NCBI RefSeq assembly: GCF_014639655.1
Contig: NZ_BMGB01000001.1
Coordinates: 1,938,882 to 2,002,881 of the forward strand
Source: Conyzicola nivalis
GTDB taxonomy: Bacteria; Actinomycetota; Actinomycetes; Actinomycetales; Microbacteriaceae
Reading direction: 5' to 3'
Length of the DNA stretch: 64,000 nt
Position numbers and translations under genes: made by a program. Below, piece by piece: positions 44,475-53,917 of the stretch. Positions within the stretch are counted from its first letter, which is position 1; every line of letters starts with the position of its first letter. The notes below the pieces were generated by a model that saw only the letters and a program-made list of their open reading frames with translations, made no database searches and was not told where the DNA came from.

Positions 44475-45509
44475 ATGACCAGCGAAACCACGGCACCACC
44501 GGCCGCAGGGCGGCGGCGCGGACCGTCGATGGCCGAGGTCGCGCAGCTCGCCGGCGTCTCGTCGCAGACGGTCTCCCGCGTGGCGAACGGTCTGACGAAC
44601 GTCGACACGGCCACGCGCGACCGCGTCCTCGCCGCCATGGAGGAGCTCGGCTACCGGCCGAACAGCGCCGCCCGCGCGCTCAAGACCGGCCGCTTCCAGT
44701 CGATCGGCGTCATCATGACGACGCTCTCCACCTACGGCAACATGCGCACGCTCGACGCGATCGCCACCGCGTCCGCCCAGGCCGGCTACTCCATCACCCT
44801 CATGCCGATCGCCGTGCCGACGCAGGGCGAGATGGCGGTGGCGTTCACCCGGCTCTCGGAGCAGGCGGTCGACGGCATCGCGATCATCATCGAGGCGCAC
44901 ACGCTCGACAACAGCGACATCATCCTGCCGCCGGGGCTCCCGGCCGTCATCCTCGACTCCGACGCGGGCGACCGGTACACCGTGGTCGACGCCGACCAGG
45001 CGGAGGGGGCGCGGCTCGCGACCCAGCACCTGCTCGACCTCGGGCACGAGACCGTGTTCCATCTGGCCGGCCCGGAGTCGTCGTTCTCGGCGGCACACCG
45101 CACCGAGTCGTGGCGGGCGACACTGCTCGCGGCGGGAGCGACCGTGTTGCCACCCGTCATCGGCGACTGGACGGTCGAGTCGGGCTACCGTCACGGACTC
45201 GTACTCGACCCCGCGATCACCGCCGTCTTCGCCGCCAACGACCAGATGGCGCTGGGCCTGATGCGCGCGCTGCACGAGCGCGGGCTGTCGATTCCCGGCG
45301 ACGTGAGCGTGGTCGGGTTCGACGACATGGCCGAAGCGCAGGCGTTCTGGCCGCCGCTCACCACGGTCCACCAGGACTTCGCGGAGATCGGGCGCCGCAG
45401 CATCCAGATGCTCCTGCACGAAATCGAGGACTCCACCCGCGGCGTCGGCACCACGATCGTGCCGACGAGCCTGGTCGTGCGCGAGTCGACGGCGGCGCCG
45501 CGCGCCTAG
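44475..45509 (+). CDS. LacI family sugar regulator
   Basis: A 344-aa protein when started at ATG 44475, which has GAGCGGA in front; ATG 44460 would add five residues. The N-terminal HTH is MAEVAQLAGVSSQTVSRVANG followed by the hinge helix (SAARALKTG). The periplasmic-binding-like domain covers about 60-330. It is divergent from the ABC importer and glycosidase operon. It likely represses it through the two palindromes, with release by an arabino- or galacto-oligosaccharide (inferred). Confidence 0.93.
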   Translation: MTSETTAPPAAGRRRGPSMAEVAQLAGVSSQTVSRVANGLTNVDTATRDRVLAAMEELGYRPNSAARALKTGRFQSIGVIMTTLSTYGNMRTLDAIATASAQAGYSITLMPIAVPTQGEMAVAFTRLSEQAVDGIAIIIEAHTLDNSDIILPPGLPAVILDSDAGDRYTVVDADQAEGARLATQHLLDLGHETVFHLAGPESSFSAAHRTESWRATLLAAGATVLPPVIGDWTVESGYRHGLVLDPAITAVFAANDQMALGLMRALHERGLSIPGDVSVVGFDDMAEAQAFWPPLTTVHQDFAEIGRRSIQMLLHEIEDSTRGVGTTIVPTSLVVRESTAAPRA

Positions 45510-45558
45510 GGCCCGCCCATCGCCGGTGCGCTCTCACGCGGCCGTCGCCCGCTGCCGG

Positions 45559-45610
45559 TAGTGCAGTTGTGGCGGGTAGTCGGGCCCCCACACCCGCCAT
45601 AAGTGCACTA
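45559..45610. terminator. long hairpin between lacI and ackA
   Basis: Arms at 45559-45577 and 45592-45610 (19 bp each, two mismatches) with a 14-nt loop. The left arm is TAGTGCAGTTGTGGCGGGT. It lies between convergent genes and can end transcription from both. The long symmetrical arms also suggest an extragenic palindromic element. Confidence 0.65.
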
Positions 45611-45636
45611 GCGCGGCACGCGGGAGTGCGACCGCG

Positions 45637-46827
45637 CTACTCGGCGACGATCGACAGCGCCTGACGCGCTATCTCGAGCTCCTCGTTCGTGGGGATGACC
45701 AGCACGGTGACGGGTGCGCCCTCGGGCGAGATGACCCTCGCCGCGCGGGAGTGCAGCTCGTTGCGGTCGTTGTCGATCTCGATGCCGAGGAACTCCAGTC
45801 CGGCGAGCGCGCGCCGGCGAAGCAGCGCGTTGTTCTCGCCGACTCCGGCGGTGAACACGAGCGCGTCGAGGCCGCCGAGCTGCGCGACGTAAGCGCCGAC
45901 GTAGTGACGGATGCGGTGCCGCCAGACCGCCAGCGCGGCCTCGGCCGCGGCGTCTCCCCCGGCGGCAGCCGTCTGCACGTCGCGCATGTCGCCGCTGCCC
46001 GTGAGGCCGAGCAGTCCGCTGCCCCGGTTGAGCAGCGAATCGAGCTCGTCGAAACCGAGCCCGGCCTGCCGGTGCAGGTGGAAGATGATCGCCGGGTCGA
46101 TGTCGCCCGACCGCGTTCCCATCACGAGGCCCTCGAGCGGGGTGAGGCCCATCGAGGTGTCGATCGAACGCCCGCCGTCGATCGCGGCGACCGACGCGCC
46201 GTTGCCGAGGTGCAGGACGATCGTCTTCAACTCACCCAGCGGCCGGTCGAGGAACTCCGCGGCCTGCTCGGAGACGAACTTGTGGCTCGTGCCGTGGAAG
46301 CCGTACCTGCGGATCTTGTGCTGCTCGGCCAGCTCGCGGTCGATCGCGTAGGTGTAGGCCTCTGGCGGCAGCGTCTGGTGGAACGCGGTGTCGAACACGG
46401 CGACCTGCGGAACACCCGCGAAGATGGCGGCGGCGGCACGGATGCCAGCCAGGTTCGCCGGGTTGTGCAGCGGTGCGAGCGCCGAGAGTTCGTCGATGTC
46501 GGCCATCACCTGGTCGGTGACGAGGGTGGGGCCGGTGAAGAGCGATCCGCCGTGCACGACCCGGTGGCCGATCACGACCGGCGGCGAGAACGCGAGGTCG
46601 GGGCCGTACTCGGCGAAGGCGTCGGTCAGCACCCGCAGGGCGGCCGTGTGGTCGGCGATCGCGAGCTGCTTCTCGTGCTTCTCGCCCGCGGCGGTGTGAC
46701 CCACGCTGCTGCTGGCCTCGCCGATGCGGTCGATGGCGCCAGAGGCGAGCGTCTCCTCGCCGTCGAGTTCGATCAGCTGGTACTTGAGCGACGACGAGCC
46801 GCTGTTGATGATGAGGGCGAGGCTCAC
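45637..46827 (-). CDS. ackA: acetate kinase
   Basis: The 396-aa enzyme interconverts acetate plus ATP and acetyl phosphate. NSGSSSLKYQL is at the N-terminus (residues 8-18), GHRVVHGG and FDTAFHQTLP follow, and VLHLGNGASVAAI is the family signature. The GTG start overlaps the pta stop as GTGA, so it is made with Pta. Together they form the acetate overflow and recovery path. Confidence 0.95.
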   Translation of the reverse strand: MSLALIINSGSSSLKYQLIELDGEETLASGAIDRIGEASSSVGHTAAGEKHEKQLAIADHTAALRVLTDAFAEYGPDLAFSPPVVIGHRVVHGGSLFTGPTLVTDQVMADIDELSALAPLHNPANLAGIRAAAAIFAGVPQVAVFDTAFHQTLPPEAYTYAIDRELAEQHKIRRYGFHGTSHKFVSEQAAEFLDRPLGELKTIVLHLGNGASVAAIDGGRSIDTSMGLTPLEGLVMGTRSGDIDPAIIFHLHRQAGLGFDELDSLLNRGSGLLGLTGSGDMRDVQTAAAGGDAAAEAALAVWRHRIRHYVGAYVAQLGGLDALVFTAGVGENNALLRRRALAGLEFLGIEIDNDRNELHSRAARVISPEGAPVTVLVIPTNEELEIARQALSIVAE

Positions 46828-48950
46828 GCGTTGGTCCCCGCCGCCTGGATGGCCGTGATGGCCACGGTGTTCACGATGTCGCGCACGAGTGCTCCTCGGG
46901 ATAGGTCGTTGATCGGCTTGTTGAGACCCTGCAGCACCGGTCCGACCGCCACCGCGCCCGCGCTTCGCTGCACGGCCTTGTACGTGTTGTTACCCGTATT
47001 CAGGTCGGGGAAGATGAAGACGGTCGCCCGCCCGGCCACCTGGGAACCGGGCATCTTCGACTTGCCGACCGCGGCATCCGCTGCTGCATCGTATTGAATC
47101 GGGCCGTCGACGAAGAGGTCGGGGCGGCGCTCCCGCACAAGTTCGGTCGCGGCACGCACCTTCTCGACGTCGGCGCCGGCACCCGACGATCCGGTCGAGT
47201 ACGACAGCATCGCCACGCGCGGGTCGATGCCGAACTGGTCGGCCGTTCCCGCCGAGCTGATCGCGATGTCGGCCAGCTGCTCCGACGTCGGGTCGGGCAC
47301 GACGGCGCAGTCGCCGTAGACGAGCACCCGGTCGCTGAGCGCCATGAAGAACACGCTCGAGACGACCGAGACGCCCTTCATGGTCTTGATGATCTCGAAG
47401 CCCGGCTTGATAGTGTGCGCCGTGGTGTGCGCGGCGCCGGAGACCATGCCGTCGGCGAGGCCGAGGTGCACCATCATCGTGCCGAAGTACGACACGTCGG
47501 TCACGATGTCGCGGGCGGCCTCGACGGTCATGCCCTTGTGCGACCGCACCCGGGCGTACTCCTCGGCGAACCGTTCGCGCAGCTCCTCGTCGAAGGGGCT
47601 CAGGATGTCGGCTGCCGAGATGTCAACGCCGAGACCGGCCGCGCGCGCCCGGATCTCCGTCGCATCGCCGAGGATCGTGAGGCGCGCGACCCCGCGGCTC
47701 AGCAGCGTCCCGGCCGCGCGCAGGATGCGGTCGTCGCTGCCCTCGGGCAGGACGATGTGCTTGCCCGCACTGCGGGCGCGTTCGATCAGCCCGTACTCGA
47801 ACATGAGCGGGGTGACGGCGCCCGACTTGCCCACGCTGAGGGCGTCGAACAGCACGCGCGAGTCGACGTACTTCTCGAACAGGGCGAGCGCGATGTCGCG
47901 CTTGCGATCGGAGTCGGCGGCGAGGCGGCCGCGCGTCTGGGTGATGCGCTGCGCGGTCGGGTAGGTGCCGAACTCGGTGGTGATGATCGGCAGGGAGGCG
48001 TCGAGCCCGGCGATGAGCCGCTTGATCACGGGCGAGAGATCGAACCCGCCGTTGAGCACGACGCCAGCGAGCGACGGGAAGGTGTCAGAGGCGTGGGCGG
48101 TGAGAGCGGCGAGCACCATCTCGCTGCGGTCGCCCGGGATCACGACGATGCCACCCTCGATGAGGCGCGGGAGCACGTTCTCCATCGACATCGCGGCGAT
48201 CACGACGCCCATGGCCTCGCGGGCGAGCAGCGCCGAGTCGCCCTGCAGCAGGGTGCCGTCGACGGCGTCCATGATGCCCTGCACGGTCGGGGCGACGAGG
48301 AAGGGGTCTTCGGGGATCGCCCATGCCGGGATCGGCGCGGCGTCGGCGGCACCTGACTCGGCGATCGACGTCGTCGCGACGTCGGACACGGCGGCCGAGA
48401 TCTCGTCGAGGTGGTCCTCGTCGGCACGGTTGGCCACGACCGCGAGGATGCTGGCGTGCGCCGCGGCCAGCTCGGGGATGGTGAGTTCGGCGATCTGGCG
48501 CATCTCGTCGGCAGTGCGTCCGCGCGACTCGTCCACCGAGCGGCCCGTGAGCACGAGCAGCACGGGCGCGCCGAGGTTGGCGGCGATGCGCGCGTTGAAG
48601 CTCAGCTCGGTGGGGCTTCCCACGTCGGTGTAGTCGCTGCCGACGATGACGACGGCGCCGCACTTCGCTTCGACGGCCTTGTAGCGTTCGACGATGCGGC
48701 TGAGGGCCGCATCCGGATCATCGTGGACCTCGTCGTAGGTGACACCGACGCACTCGTCGTAGTCGAGGTCGACGCCGTCGTGAGCGAGCAGCAGGTCGAG
48801 CACGTAGTCGCGCTCGGTGATGGAGCGCGCGATCGGCCTGAACACCCCCACGTTCTCGATCTCGCGGCTGAGGGTGTCGAGCACCCCGAGCGCGATAGAC
48901 GACTTGCCGGAATGTCCCTCGGCGGAGGTGATGTAGATGCTGCGAGCCAC
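46824..48950 (-). CDS. pta: phosphate acetyltransferase (long form)
   Basis: A 708-aa enzyme with an N-terminal P-loop-like part (TSAEGHSGKSSIALGVL at about 8-24). A DRTGG domain lies in the middle, and the C-terminal PTA domain includes LPEGSDDRILRAAGTLLSRG, SYSTGSSGAGADVEKVR and PDLNTGNNTYKAVQR. It converts acetyl-CoA and phosphate to acetyl phosphate. Long Pta is usual for actinobacteria. The start is GTG. Confidence 0.95.
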   Translation of the reverse strand: MARSIYITSAEGHSGKSSIALGVLDTLSREIENVGVFRPIARSITERDYVLDLLLAHDGVDLDYDECVGVTYDEVHDDPDAALSRIVERYKAVEAKCGAVVIVGSDYTDVGSPTELSFNARIAANLGAPVLLVLTGRSVDESRGRTADEMRQIAELTIPELAAAHASILAVVANRADEDHLDEISAAVSDVATTSIAESGAADAAPIPAWAIPEDPFLVAPTVQGIMDAVDGTLLQGDSALLAREAMGVVIAAMSMENVLPRLIEGGIVVIPGDRSEMVLAALTAHASDTFPSLAGVVLNGGFDLSPVIKRLIAGLDASLPIITTEFGTYPTAQRITQTRGRLAADSDRKRDIALALFEKYVDSRVLFDALSVGKSGAVTPLMFEYGLIERARSAGKHIVLPEGSDDRILRAAGTLLSRGVARLTILGDATEIRARAAGLGVDISAADILSPFDEELRERFAEEYARVRSHKGMTVEAARDIVTDVSYFGTMMVHLGLADGMVSGAAHTTAHTIKPGFEIIKTMKGVSVVSSVFFMALSDRVLVYGDCAVVPDPTSEQLADIAISSAGTADQFGIDPRVAMLSYSTGSSGAGADVEKVRAATELVRERRPDLFVDGPIQYDAAADAAVGKSKMPGSQVAGRATVFIFPDLNTGNNTYKAVQRSAGAVAVGPVLQGLNKPINDLSRGALVRDIVNTVAITAIQAAGTNA

Positions 48951-49096
48951 GCCTTACACCCTAACCGCGCGACCTGAACGGAGCACAGGGGCTTAGGTCC
49001 CGCCTGCGGGTGGCTGCGGTTGGCTTGCGGATGCGGCCAGCACGGTTCACAGGTCGTTATAGCCCGTACGCGCGCTCGACAGGACGTTTCGCGCAC

Positions 49097-50356
49097 TCAG
49101 GAACGCACGGCCCTGTCCGGCCGCCGAACTGGGGAGTCAAGGGTGCGCCACGACCTGCCCAGGAGCGGAGTGAGAGTCGCGAAGGCGTATACGGACGCGG
49201 CGATCAGACACGTCGCGATCAGGCCGACCTGCGCGATGGCCACGCCGCCCACAAAACTGCCGAGCGGCATCCCGACGGAGACGCCGGTGGTCAACGCCCC
49301 GAGCACCCGCGCGCGCATGGTTCGAGGAATCAACTCGAACATGACGGTCGAAATCAGCGGGTTAATGGAGCCGGCAGCCAAACCCGCGAGCGCGAAGACG
49401 ACGAGCAAGGCCGGAATCGCGAGCCCGGAAGCCATCGCGAGGTACGGCGGCGCGCCCGCAAGCAAGAAGCAGACTACAAACGTCGGGCGCCGCGGCAGCC
49501 TGTGCCCGAACCACCCGTACAGGGCCGCGCCGGTGAGCGCTCCTGCCGCGAAAATCGCGACCATCAGGCCGAACAGCGTGCCGTCGTCGCTCACCGCGCT
49601 CGCGTAGACCGGCTTGATGACGGTCATGCCGGCCGCATCGATGAGGTTCGTGACGACGACGAGCAACACCACGTTGCGGATCGCCGGCGTCGAGGTCAGG
49701 AACCGGATGCCGTCGGTCAGCTCGCTCCAGAAGCTGGTGACGTCACTGACCGCATGATCGCGGGACCTTCCTTTCGGAACGAACAACAAGACAAGAAGTG
49801 CGGATGCTGCAAAGGTGGCGGCATCGAGGACCATGGCGTTGAGCGGACCTAGCCACGCGATGGTGAGCGCGGCGGCCGAGGCGCCGACCATCGTCGCGGT
49901 GCGCGAGATAGCTGACTCGGCGCCCGTCACCCGGCTCAGCCGTGCGCCCGCGAGTTGCACAAGGTCGGGTACAAGCGACCGCTTCGCCGTGTCGCCGGGC
50001 GTATCGAGCAGGCCGCTGACGAAGACGAGGGCGAGAAGCGCCCAGAACGGCAGCGCGATCACGGCCGCGAGCACGGGGATAGCGATCACCGTGACGCCGC
50101 TGGCGACGTCGGCCAGCAGGGCTGCACGACGAAAGCCGAGCCGGTCGACCAGCACTCCTCCGAACACGCCGCCGATGATCATCGGCGCCGTGGCAGCAAT
50201 GCCGGCCGCTCCCGTCGCGAGGACGGAACCGGTGGACTGCAGCACATAGATCGGAACGACGATCGCCGTGATCGCGTTGCCTGCCAAAGACAGTCCTGTC
50301 GCGGCGAGCAAGCCGACGAGCGGAGTGCGGCGTGCCCGAACGGCGGCTCTCATCAC
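49097..50356 (-). CDS. MFS transporter
   Basis: The 419-aa protein has 12 membrane helices and MFS motif A-like DRLGFRRAALLAD near residue 71. It belongs to the enterobactin-exporter/macrolide-efflux-like group (MFS_3). GTG 50356 overlaps the regulator stop as GTGA, and an ATG follows directly at 50353, so either start may be used. It is co-expressed with an ArsR-like repressor, suggesting drug or metabolite export under that control. Confidence 0.9.
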   Translation of the reverse strand: MMRAAVRARRTPLVGLLAATGLSLAGNAITAIVVPIYVLQSTGSVLATGAAGIAATAPMIIGGVFGGVLVDRLGFRRAALLADVASGVTVIAIPVLAAVIALPFWALLALVFVSGLLDTPGDTAKRSLVPDLVQLAGARLSRVTGAESAISRTATMVGASAAALTIAWLGPLNAMVLDAATFAASALLVLLFVPKGRSRDHAVSDVTSFWSELTDGIRFLTSTPAIRNVVLLVVVTNLIDAAGMTVIKPVYASAVSDDGTLFGLMVAIFAAGALTGAALYGWFGHRLPRRPTFVVCFLLAGAPPYLAMASGLAIPALLVVFALAGLAAGSINPLISTVMFELIPRTMRARVLGALTTGVSVGMPLGSFVGGVAIAQVGLIATCLIAASVYAFATLTPLLGRSWRTLDSPVRRPDRAVRS

Positions 50357-50919
50357 GGTCGGCGGAATGCGTGCACGATGAGCTGCACCGGTTCAGCGCC
50401 CTCGCCTGTGGCGTTGCTCGCGGCGTGCCATTTCTCGAGCACGGCGCCCAACTCGGCACTCGCCTCGGCGAGCTGCGCCGCCGTCAGATGGGCGAGCGTG
50501 TCGGCGCTAGTTCCTGCCGCCGACCAATCGGCCGTGAGCTCGGTTGAAGCGTCGACGGACTGGTGCAGCGTCGCTGCGTAAACGTCAACCACTCTGTGCC
50601 GCAGCGCCGCGATCGCGACGGTCTCGGCGGCCGAGTCCGCATCGCTGGTGGAAGGAATGGCTGTGTATTCGTGCAGTGCGCGCCACCAGCGCTCACGCCG
50701 GTCGGTGGACAGTTCCGGCGCCTCCTCCACGAAACCGAACTGCGCGAGTTTTCCGAGGTGATAGCTGAGAGTGCCGGGAGCTTCGTCCACCAGATCTCCA
50801 AGTCGGCCCGCCGTCGACGGCCCGCCCGCACGCAGTTCTCCGAGGATGCGCAACCGCAGTGGATGGGCTAGCGCCCTCATCTGCTTGACATCGGTGAGGG
50901 ACACGGTCGACGGGTTCAT
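50353..50919 (-). CDS. ArsR/HTH_20-type transcriptional regulator
   Basis: The 188-aa protein has a winged helix at about 10-80 (MRALAHPLRLRILGELRAGG and LVDEAPGTLSYHLGKLAQFG). A helical C-terminal extension follows. No metal-binding cysteines are seen, so it probably senses a small molecule. It is upstream of and coupled to an MFS exporter, a common repressor-exporter pair. Direct repeats lie upstream of its start. Confidence 0.88.
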   Translation of the reverse strand: MNPSTVSLTDVKQMRALAHPLRLRILGELRAGGPSTAGRLGDLVDEAPGTLSYHLGKLAQFGFVEEAPELSTDRRERWWRALHEYTAIPSTSDADSAAETVAIAALRHRVVDVYAATLHQSVDASTELTADWSAAGTSADTLAHLTAAQLAEASAELGAVLEKWHAASNATGEGAEPVQLIVHAFRRP

Positions 50920-50942
50920 GACCCCAACCTATATACACAAGA

Positions 50943-50966
50943 GTTATTGTGCAACGGTTATTGTGC
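50943..50966. promoter_or_regulatory. direct-repeat operator upstream of the ArsR-like gene
   Basis: GTTATTGTGC occurs at 50943-50952 and 50957-50966 (14-bp period). CACAA/TTGTG symmetry overlaps the first copy. TATATA-like -10 bases lie between the repeats and the start at 50919. Autorepression is inferred. Confidence 0.5.
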
Positions 50967-50983
50967 TTTCCGAGCCGCGAAAT

Positions 50984-51012
50984 CGACAGGACATCAGTGA
51001 GGCATCCTGTCG
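50984..51012. repeat. small inverted repeat
   Basis: CGACAGGA at 50984-50991 and TCCTGTCG at 51005-51012 form an 8-bp perfect inverted repeat. CGACAGGA-like words also appear in dnaX and near 49076, so it may be a scattered short palindrome family. Confidence 0.45.
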
Positions 51013-51122
51013 AGCCACCGCGCCGCGAACGTGCCGCGAAGCGGCAGGTCGGGCGATTCGCCACCACGGCGTACAGCTCTCCACGCGATACCGGCGAAAT
51101 ATTGCCCGGAAAAAGTAAATGA

Positions 51123-51206
51123 CCCCCCGCGCACCCGCCAGAGCCCGGTTACCCTTGCTACGTTTCCGTCCTGGGGGAGTTGGCCTGGATGGCGCCACGC
51201 GGGGAG
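51123..51206 (-). ncRNA. ffs: signal recognition particle RNA (4.5S, small type)
   Basis: The minus strand folds with the outer stem CCCCGCG (51204-51198) and CGCGGGG (51131-51125). The tip has the SRP domain IV motif: CCAGGACGGAAACGTAGCAA, with CAGG, a GGAA tetraloop and AGCA in the right order. The length of about 84 nt fits bacterial small SRP RNA. It binds Ffh and directs membrane-protein targeting. A T-rich stretch follows the 3' end. It sits beside tRNA-Ser on the opposite strand. Confidence 0.85.
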
Positions 51207-51281
51207 CCGGACTTAAATATACAGGTATGATTCTTGAGGTTGTTCACATCGCCCCGGAAACCGGGTGAAGAACACCGGCCA

Positions 51282-51369
51282 GGAGAATTCGCCTAGTGGC
51301 CTATGGCGCCAGCTTGGAAAGTTGGTTGGGTGCAAGCCCTCGGGGGTTCGAATCCCCCATTCTCCGCCA
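51282..51369 (+). tRNA. tRNA-Ser(GGA)
   Basis: Acceptor GGAGAAT pairs with ATTCTCC. The anticodon arm CCAGC-TTGGAAA-GTTGG gives GGA. A long variable arm (class II) and an encoded CCA are present. Confidence 0.95.
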
Positions 51370-51415
51370 CAGTGAGCGATGTCGGGCGCAGGTGCTGCGC
51401 CCGACATCCCCGGTG

Positions 51416-51916
51416 TCAGCGGGCCGCGCCGGCGAGAGTGCCCGTGGTCTGCACGGAGTCGAAGACCGAGCAGATCACCTCGCGGTCGCCGGTCGACCAC
51501 GTGTCGGCCGTCGGCAGGATCGGGAAGTAGTCGAGCGCGGATGACTCGTAGTCGAGCCCGACGAAGGTGGCGAACTGGTCGTAGCAGCCAGTGTCCGCGA
51601 GCTGCTCGGCGTCGGCCGGGAATTCGTCGCCGGCCAGGTCGAACAGGTAGTAGATCTCGTTGTCGTGCGGTTCCGAGCAGGGTACGGCCGGCACGTCCGA
51701 CACCTCTTCGCTCGAGCCGCTCCCGTCGTTGAAGCAGTCGCCGACGGCCACGCTGTAGACGTCCTGCTGGCCGGCCTCGGCGATCTCCTGCGTCTCCGGG
51801 TCGCGCTCCGCTTGCGCCGGGAAGATGCTCCCGAGAGCCGAACAGCCGGTGAGGGCGGCGAGCGCTACCGCGCAGGCAGCGGTGGCCGAGGCGATGCGGG
51901 CGGGGATGCTGGTCAT
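51416..51916 (-). CDS. septum-formation-type lipoprotein
   Basis: The 166-aa protein has a signal with the lipobox LTGC at about residue 25. The mature part has VGDCFNDGSG, VPCSEPHDNEIYY and later TGCYDQF and VICSVF. This is the four-cysteine pattern of the septum formation family (PF13845). The role is inferred to be at the cell envelope. It is a single gene near tRNA-Ser. Confidence 0.85.
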   Translation of the reverse strand: MTSIPARIASATAACAVALAALTGCSALGSIFPAQAERDPETQEIAEAGQQDVYSVAVGDCFNDGSGSSEEVSDVPAVPCSEPHDNEIYYLFDLAGDEFPADAEQLADTGCYDQFATFVGLDYESSALDYFPILPTADTWSTGDREVICSVFDSVQTTGTLAGAAR

Positions 51917-52163
51917 TGGTCGTCTCTCCGGTTGGCCTGGGCCCCTCTCCGTCGAGGGCGTGGAGAAATACTATCGATATTGAGGGCGACTCCGGTTAGA
52001 CGGATGTATTCCCTACTCACGGCTGTCCAGGGGCAACACGTGTCGCCGCTGAGCGATAAGGTGAAAGAGTCTTGGGAACGTCACACCGATGTCCCCTGGG
52101 GAGAGACGAGCGGTTCATGTTGCGCAGCTGTTGGATTCGGGAAGATCCGGGGATGGGTTCGTT

Positions 52164-52796
52164 ATGCCCGTGACCCGACTTCGCCGACCGCCGCAGGGCT
52201 ACCGCAAGCTGCGTCCGCACCCGTGGCTGTTCCGTCAGGGGCTCGTGGCCACCCTCGCGTTTCTGGTGCCGACGTTCGGCGTGCTCTACTTCCTCACCGT
52301 GCCCGACGGTCCCTGGCCGGTGGTGGTCGCCACCCAGGTCGTCGCGTCCGTCGCGATCGTTCTGGCCTGCCGGTCGTATTTCCGGGTCGGCGTCTGGATC
52401 GACCGTCGCGGCATCGCGGAGCGCGGCCTCCTCGGACGCACCACGACGATGCAGACGGCCGACGTCGGTTCGATCGTTCTCGTGCGCACCTTCGAGGGAG
52501 GCGGCGCGGAAACGGTTCCGCAGCTGTTTGTCTGCGACCACGACGGCAACCAGGTCATCCGCCTCCGCGGACAGTTCTGGTCGGAGAGCGACATGCGTAT
52601 CGTCTGCGACGAATTGGATGTCACGGTCACCGAGTTGAACGAATCGGTGACGCCGCGCGAACTACTCGAGCGCTACCCCGGCCTGCTCTACTGGTTCGAG
52701 CGCCGCCCCGTGCTCGCGGCCGCCCTGTTCAGCGCCGCAGTGCTCGTCGTCGGCAGCCTGCTCTACTTCGGCCTCGCGGCGATCGGCATCACCTAG
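52164..52796 (+). CDS. membrane protein with PH-like domain
   Basis: A 210-aa protein from ATG 52164, which has GGGGA upstream; an earlier frame to 52089 has no membrane sense. Membrane helices lie at about 25-45 and 50-68, a PH-like beta domain at about 70-170 (VGVWIDRRGIAERGLLGRT), and a final helix at about 185-208. Such proteins are common in actinobacteria and have unknown roles. Its stop overlaps the convergent menC-like gene by 4 bp. Confidence 0.75.
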   Translation: MPVTRLRRPPQGYRKLRPHPWLFRQGLVATLAFLVPTFGVLYFLTVPDGPWPVVVATQVVASVAIVLACRSYFRVGVWIDRRGIAERGLLGRTTTMQTADVGSIVLVRTFEGGGAETVPQLFVCDHDGNQVIRLRGQFWSESDMRIVCDELDVTVTELNESVTPRELLERYPGLLYWFERRPVLAAALFSAAVLVVGSLLYFGLAAIGIT

Positions 52797-53899
52797 GCGG
52801 TGAGCGTGATCGGCGGACGCAACGCCCAGTCGGCGAGCGCGTCGGCGCGCACGTCGACACCGCTGCCGGCACCGGTCGGTACCGCAAGGCGCCCGTCGAC
52901 GAGCTCGAACGGTTCGGTGAGGTCTTCGGCGAAGTACCGGCTCGAACCGGAGGTGTCCCCCGGCAGCGTGAAATTCGCCATCGCCGCGAGGGCGACGTTG
53001 GCCGCGCGGCCGACGCCCGTTTCGAGCATGCCGCCACACCAGACCGGGACCCCCAGCTCGGCACACACGTCGTGCACGCGCACGGCCTCGAGGTAGCCCC
53101 CGACGCGGCCCGCCTTGATGTTCACGACGCTGGTCGCCCCACGCTCGATGGCGTCCAGCGCGACCTCGGCGTTCACGATCGACTCGTCGAGGCACACCGG
53201 CGTCTCGATAGCCGCGGACAGCACGATGTGGGTGAGGATGTCTTCTTCGACGAAGGGTTGCTCGATGAGCAGCAGGCCGAACTCGTCGAGCCTGCCGAGG
53301 TGCTCGATGTCGGCGCGCGTGTAGGCCGTGTTGGCGTCCACCTGCAGCGGGAGTTCGCCGATGAGCTCGCGCACGGCGCGCACCGGCTCGATGTCCCAGC
53401 CGGGTTTGATCTTCAGCTTGATGCGCCGGTAGCCCTCGCCGACGTAGCCGTCGACCTCGGCCAGCAGCTCGTCGATGCTCGAGGAGATCCCCACCGAGAC
53501 GCCACAGTCGACGGCGTCACGGTCGGCACCGAAGTACTCGCCGAAACTGATGCCCTCGGCGCGGGTCTGCGCGTCGAGCACCGCGGTCTCCACGGCCGCT
53601 TTCGCCATGCGGTGACCGACCACGAAACCCAGCAGCCCGGCGACGGACTCGGCGCCGACCTCCTGTGCGGCGAGCAATGCCGGCGCGAGGTAATGACGGA
53701 TCACCGCCTCGCTGCCGTCCACGTACTCGCTCGAGTACACCGGGTCGGCCATGGCGACGCACTCGCCCCAGCCGTCTCCGTCCGTGGTGCGCACGCGCAC
53801 GAGCAGCACGTCGCGGGCGGTCTGGCGCCCGAACGACGTCTCGAACGGGCGCACGAGCGGCATCGCCACCCGGTGCAGTTCGACGGCGAGGATTCTCAT
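52793..53899 (-). CDS. menC: o-succinylbenzoate synthase / N-acylamino acid racemase family
   Basis: A 368-aa enolase-superfamily enzyme. Catalytic Lys pair RIKLKIKPGWD, DANTAYT (first metal ligand), IEQPF (second), LDESI (third) and NIKAGRVGG (second Lys) are in order. These fit MenC-type OSBS, which makes the menaquinone precursor, or related N-succinylamino acid racemase. No other men gene is present, so the reaction is not certain; MenC is the most likely. Confidence 0.85.
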   Translation of the reverse strand: MRILAVELHRVAMPLVRPFETSFGRQTARDVLLVRVRTTDGDGWGECVAMADPVYSSEYVDGSEAVIRHYLAPALLAAQEVGAESVAGLLGFVVGHRMAKAAVETAVLDAQTRAEGISFGEYFGADRDAVDCGVSVGISSSIDELLAEVDGYVGEGYRRIKLKIKPGWDIEPVRAVRELIGELPLQVDANTAYTRADIEHLGRLDEFGLLLIEQPFVEEDILTHIVLSAAIETPVCLDESIVNAEVALDAIERGATSVVNIKAGRVGGYLEAVRVHDVCAELGVPVWCGGMLETGVGRAANVALAAMANFTLPGDTSGSSRYFAEDLTEPFELVDGRLAVPTGAGSGVDVRADALADWALRPPITLTA

Positions 53900-53917
53900 G
53901 GCGACTATTCTGCGCCC

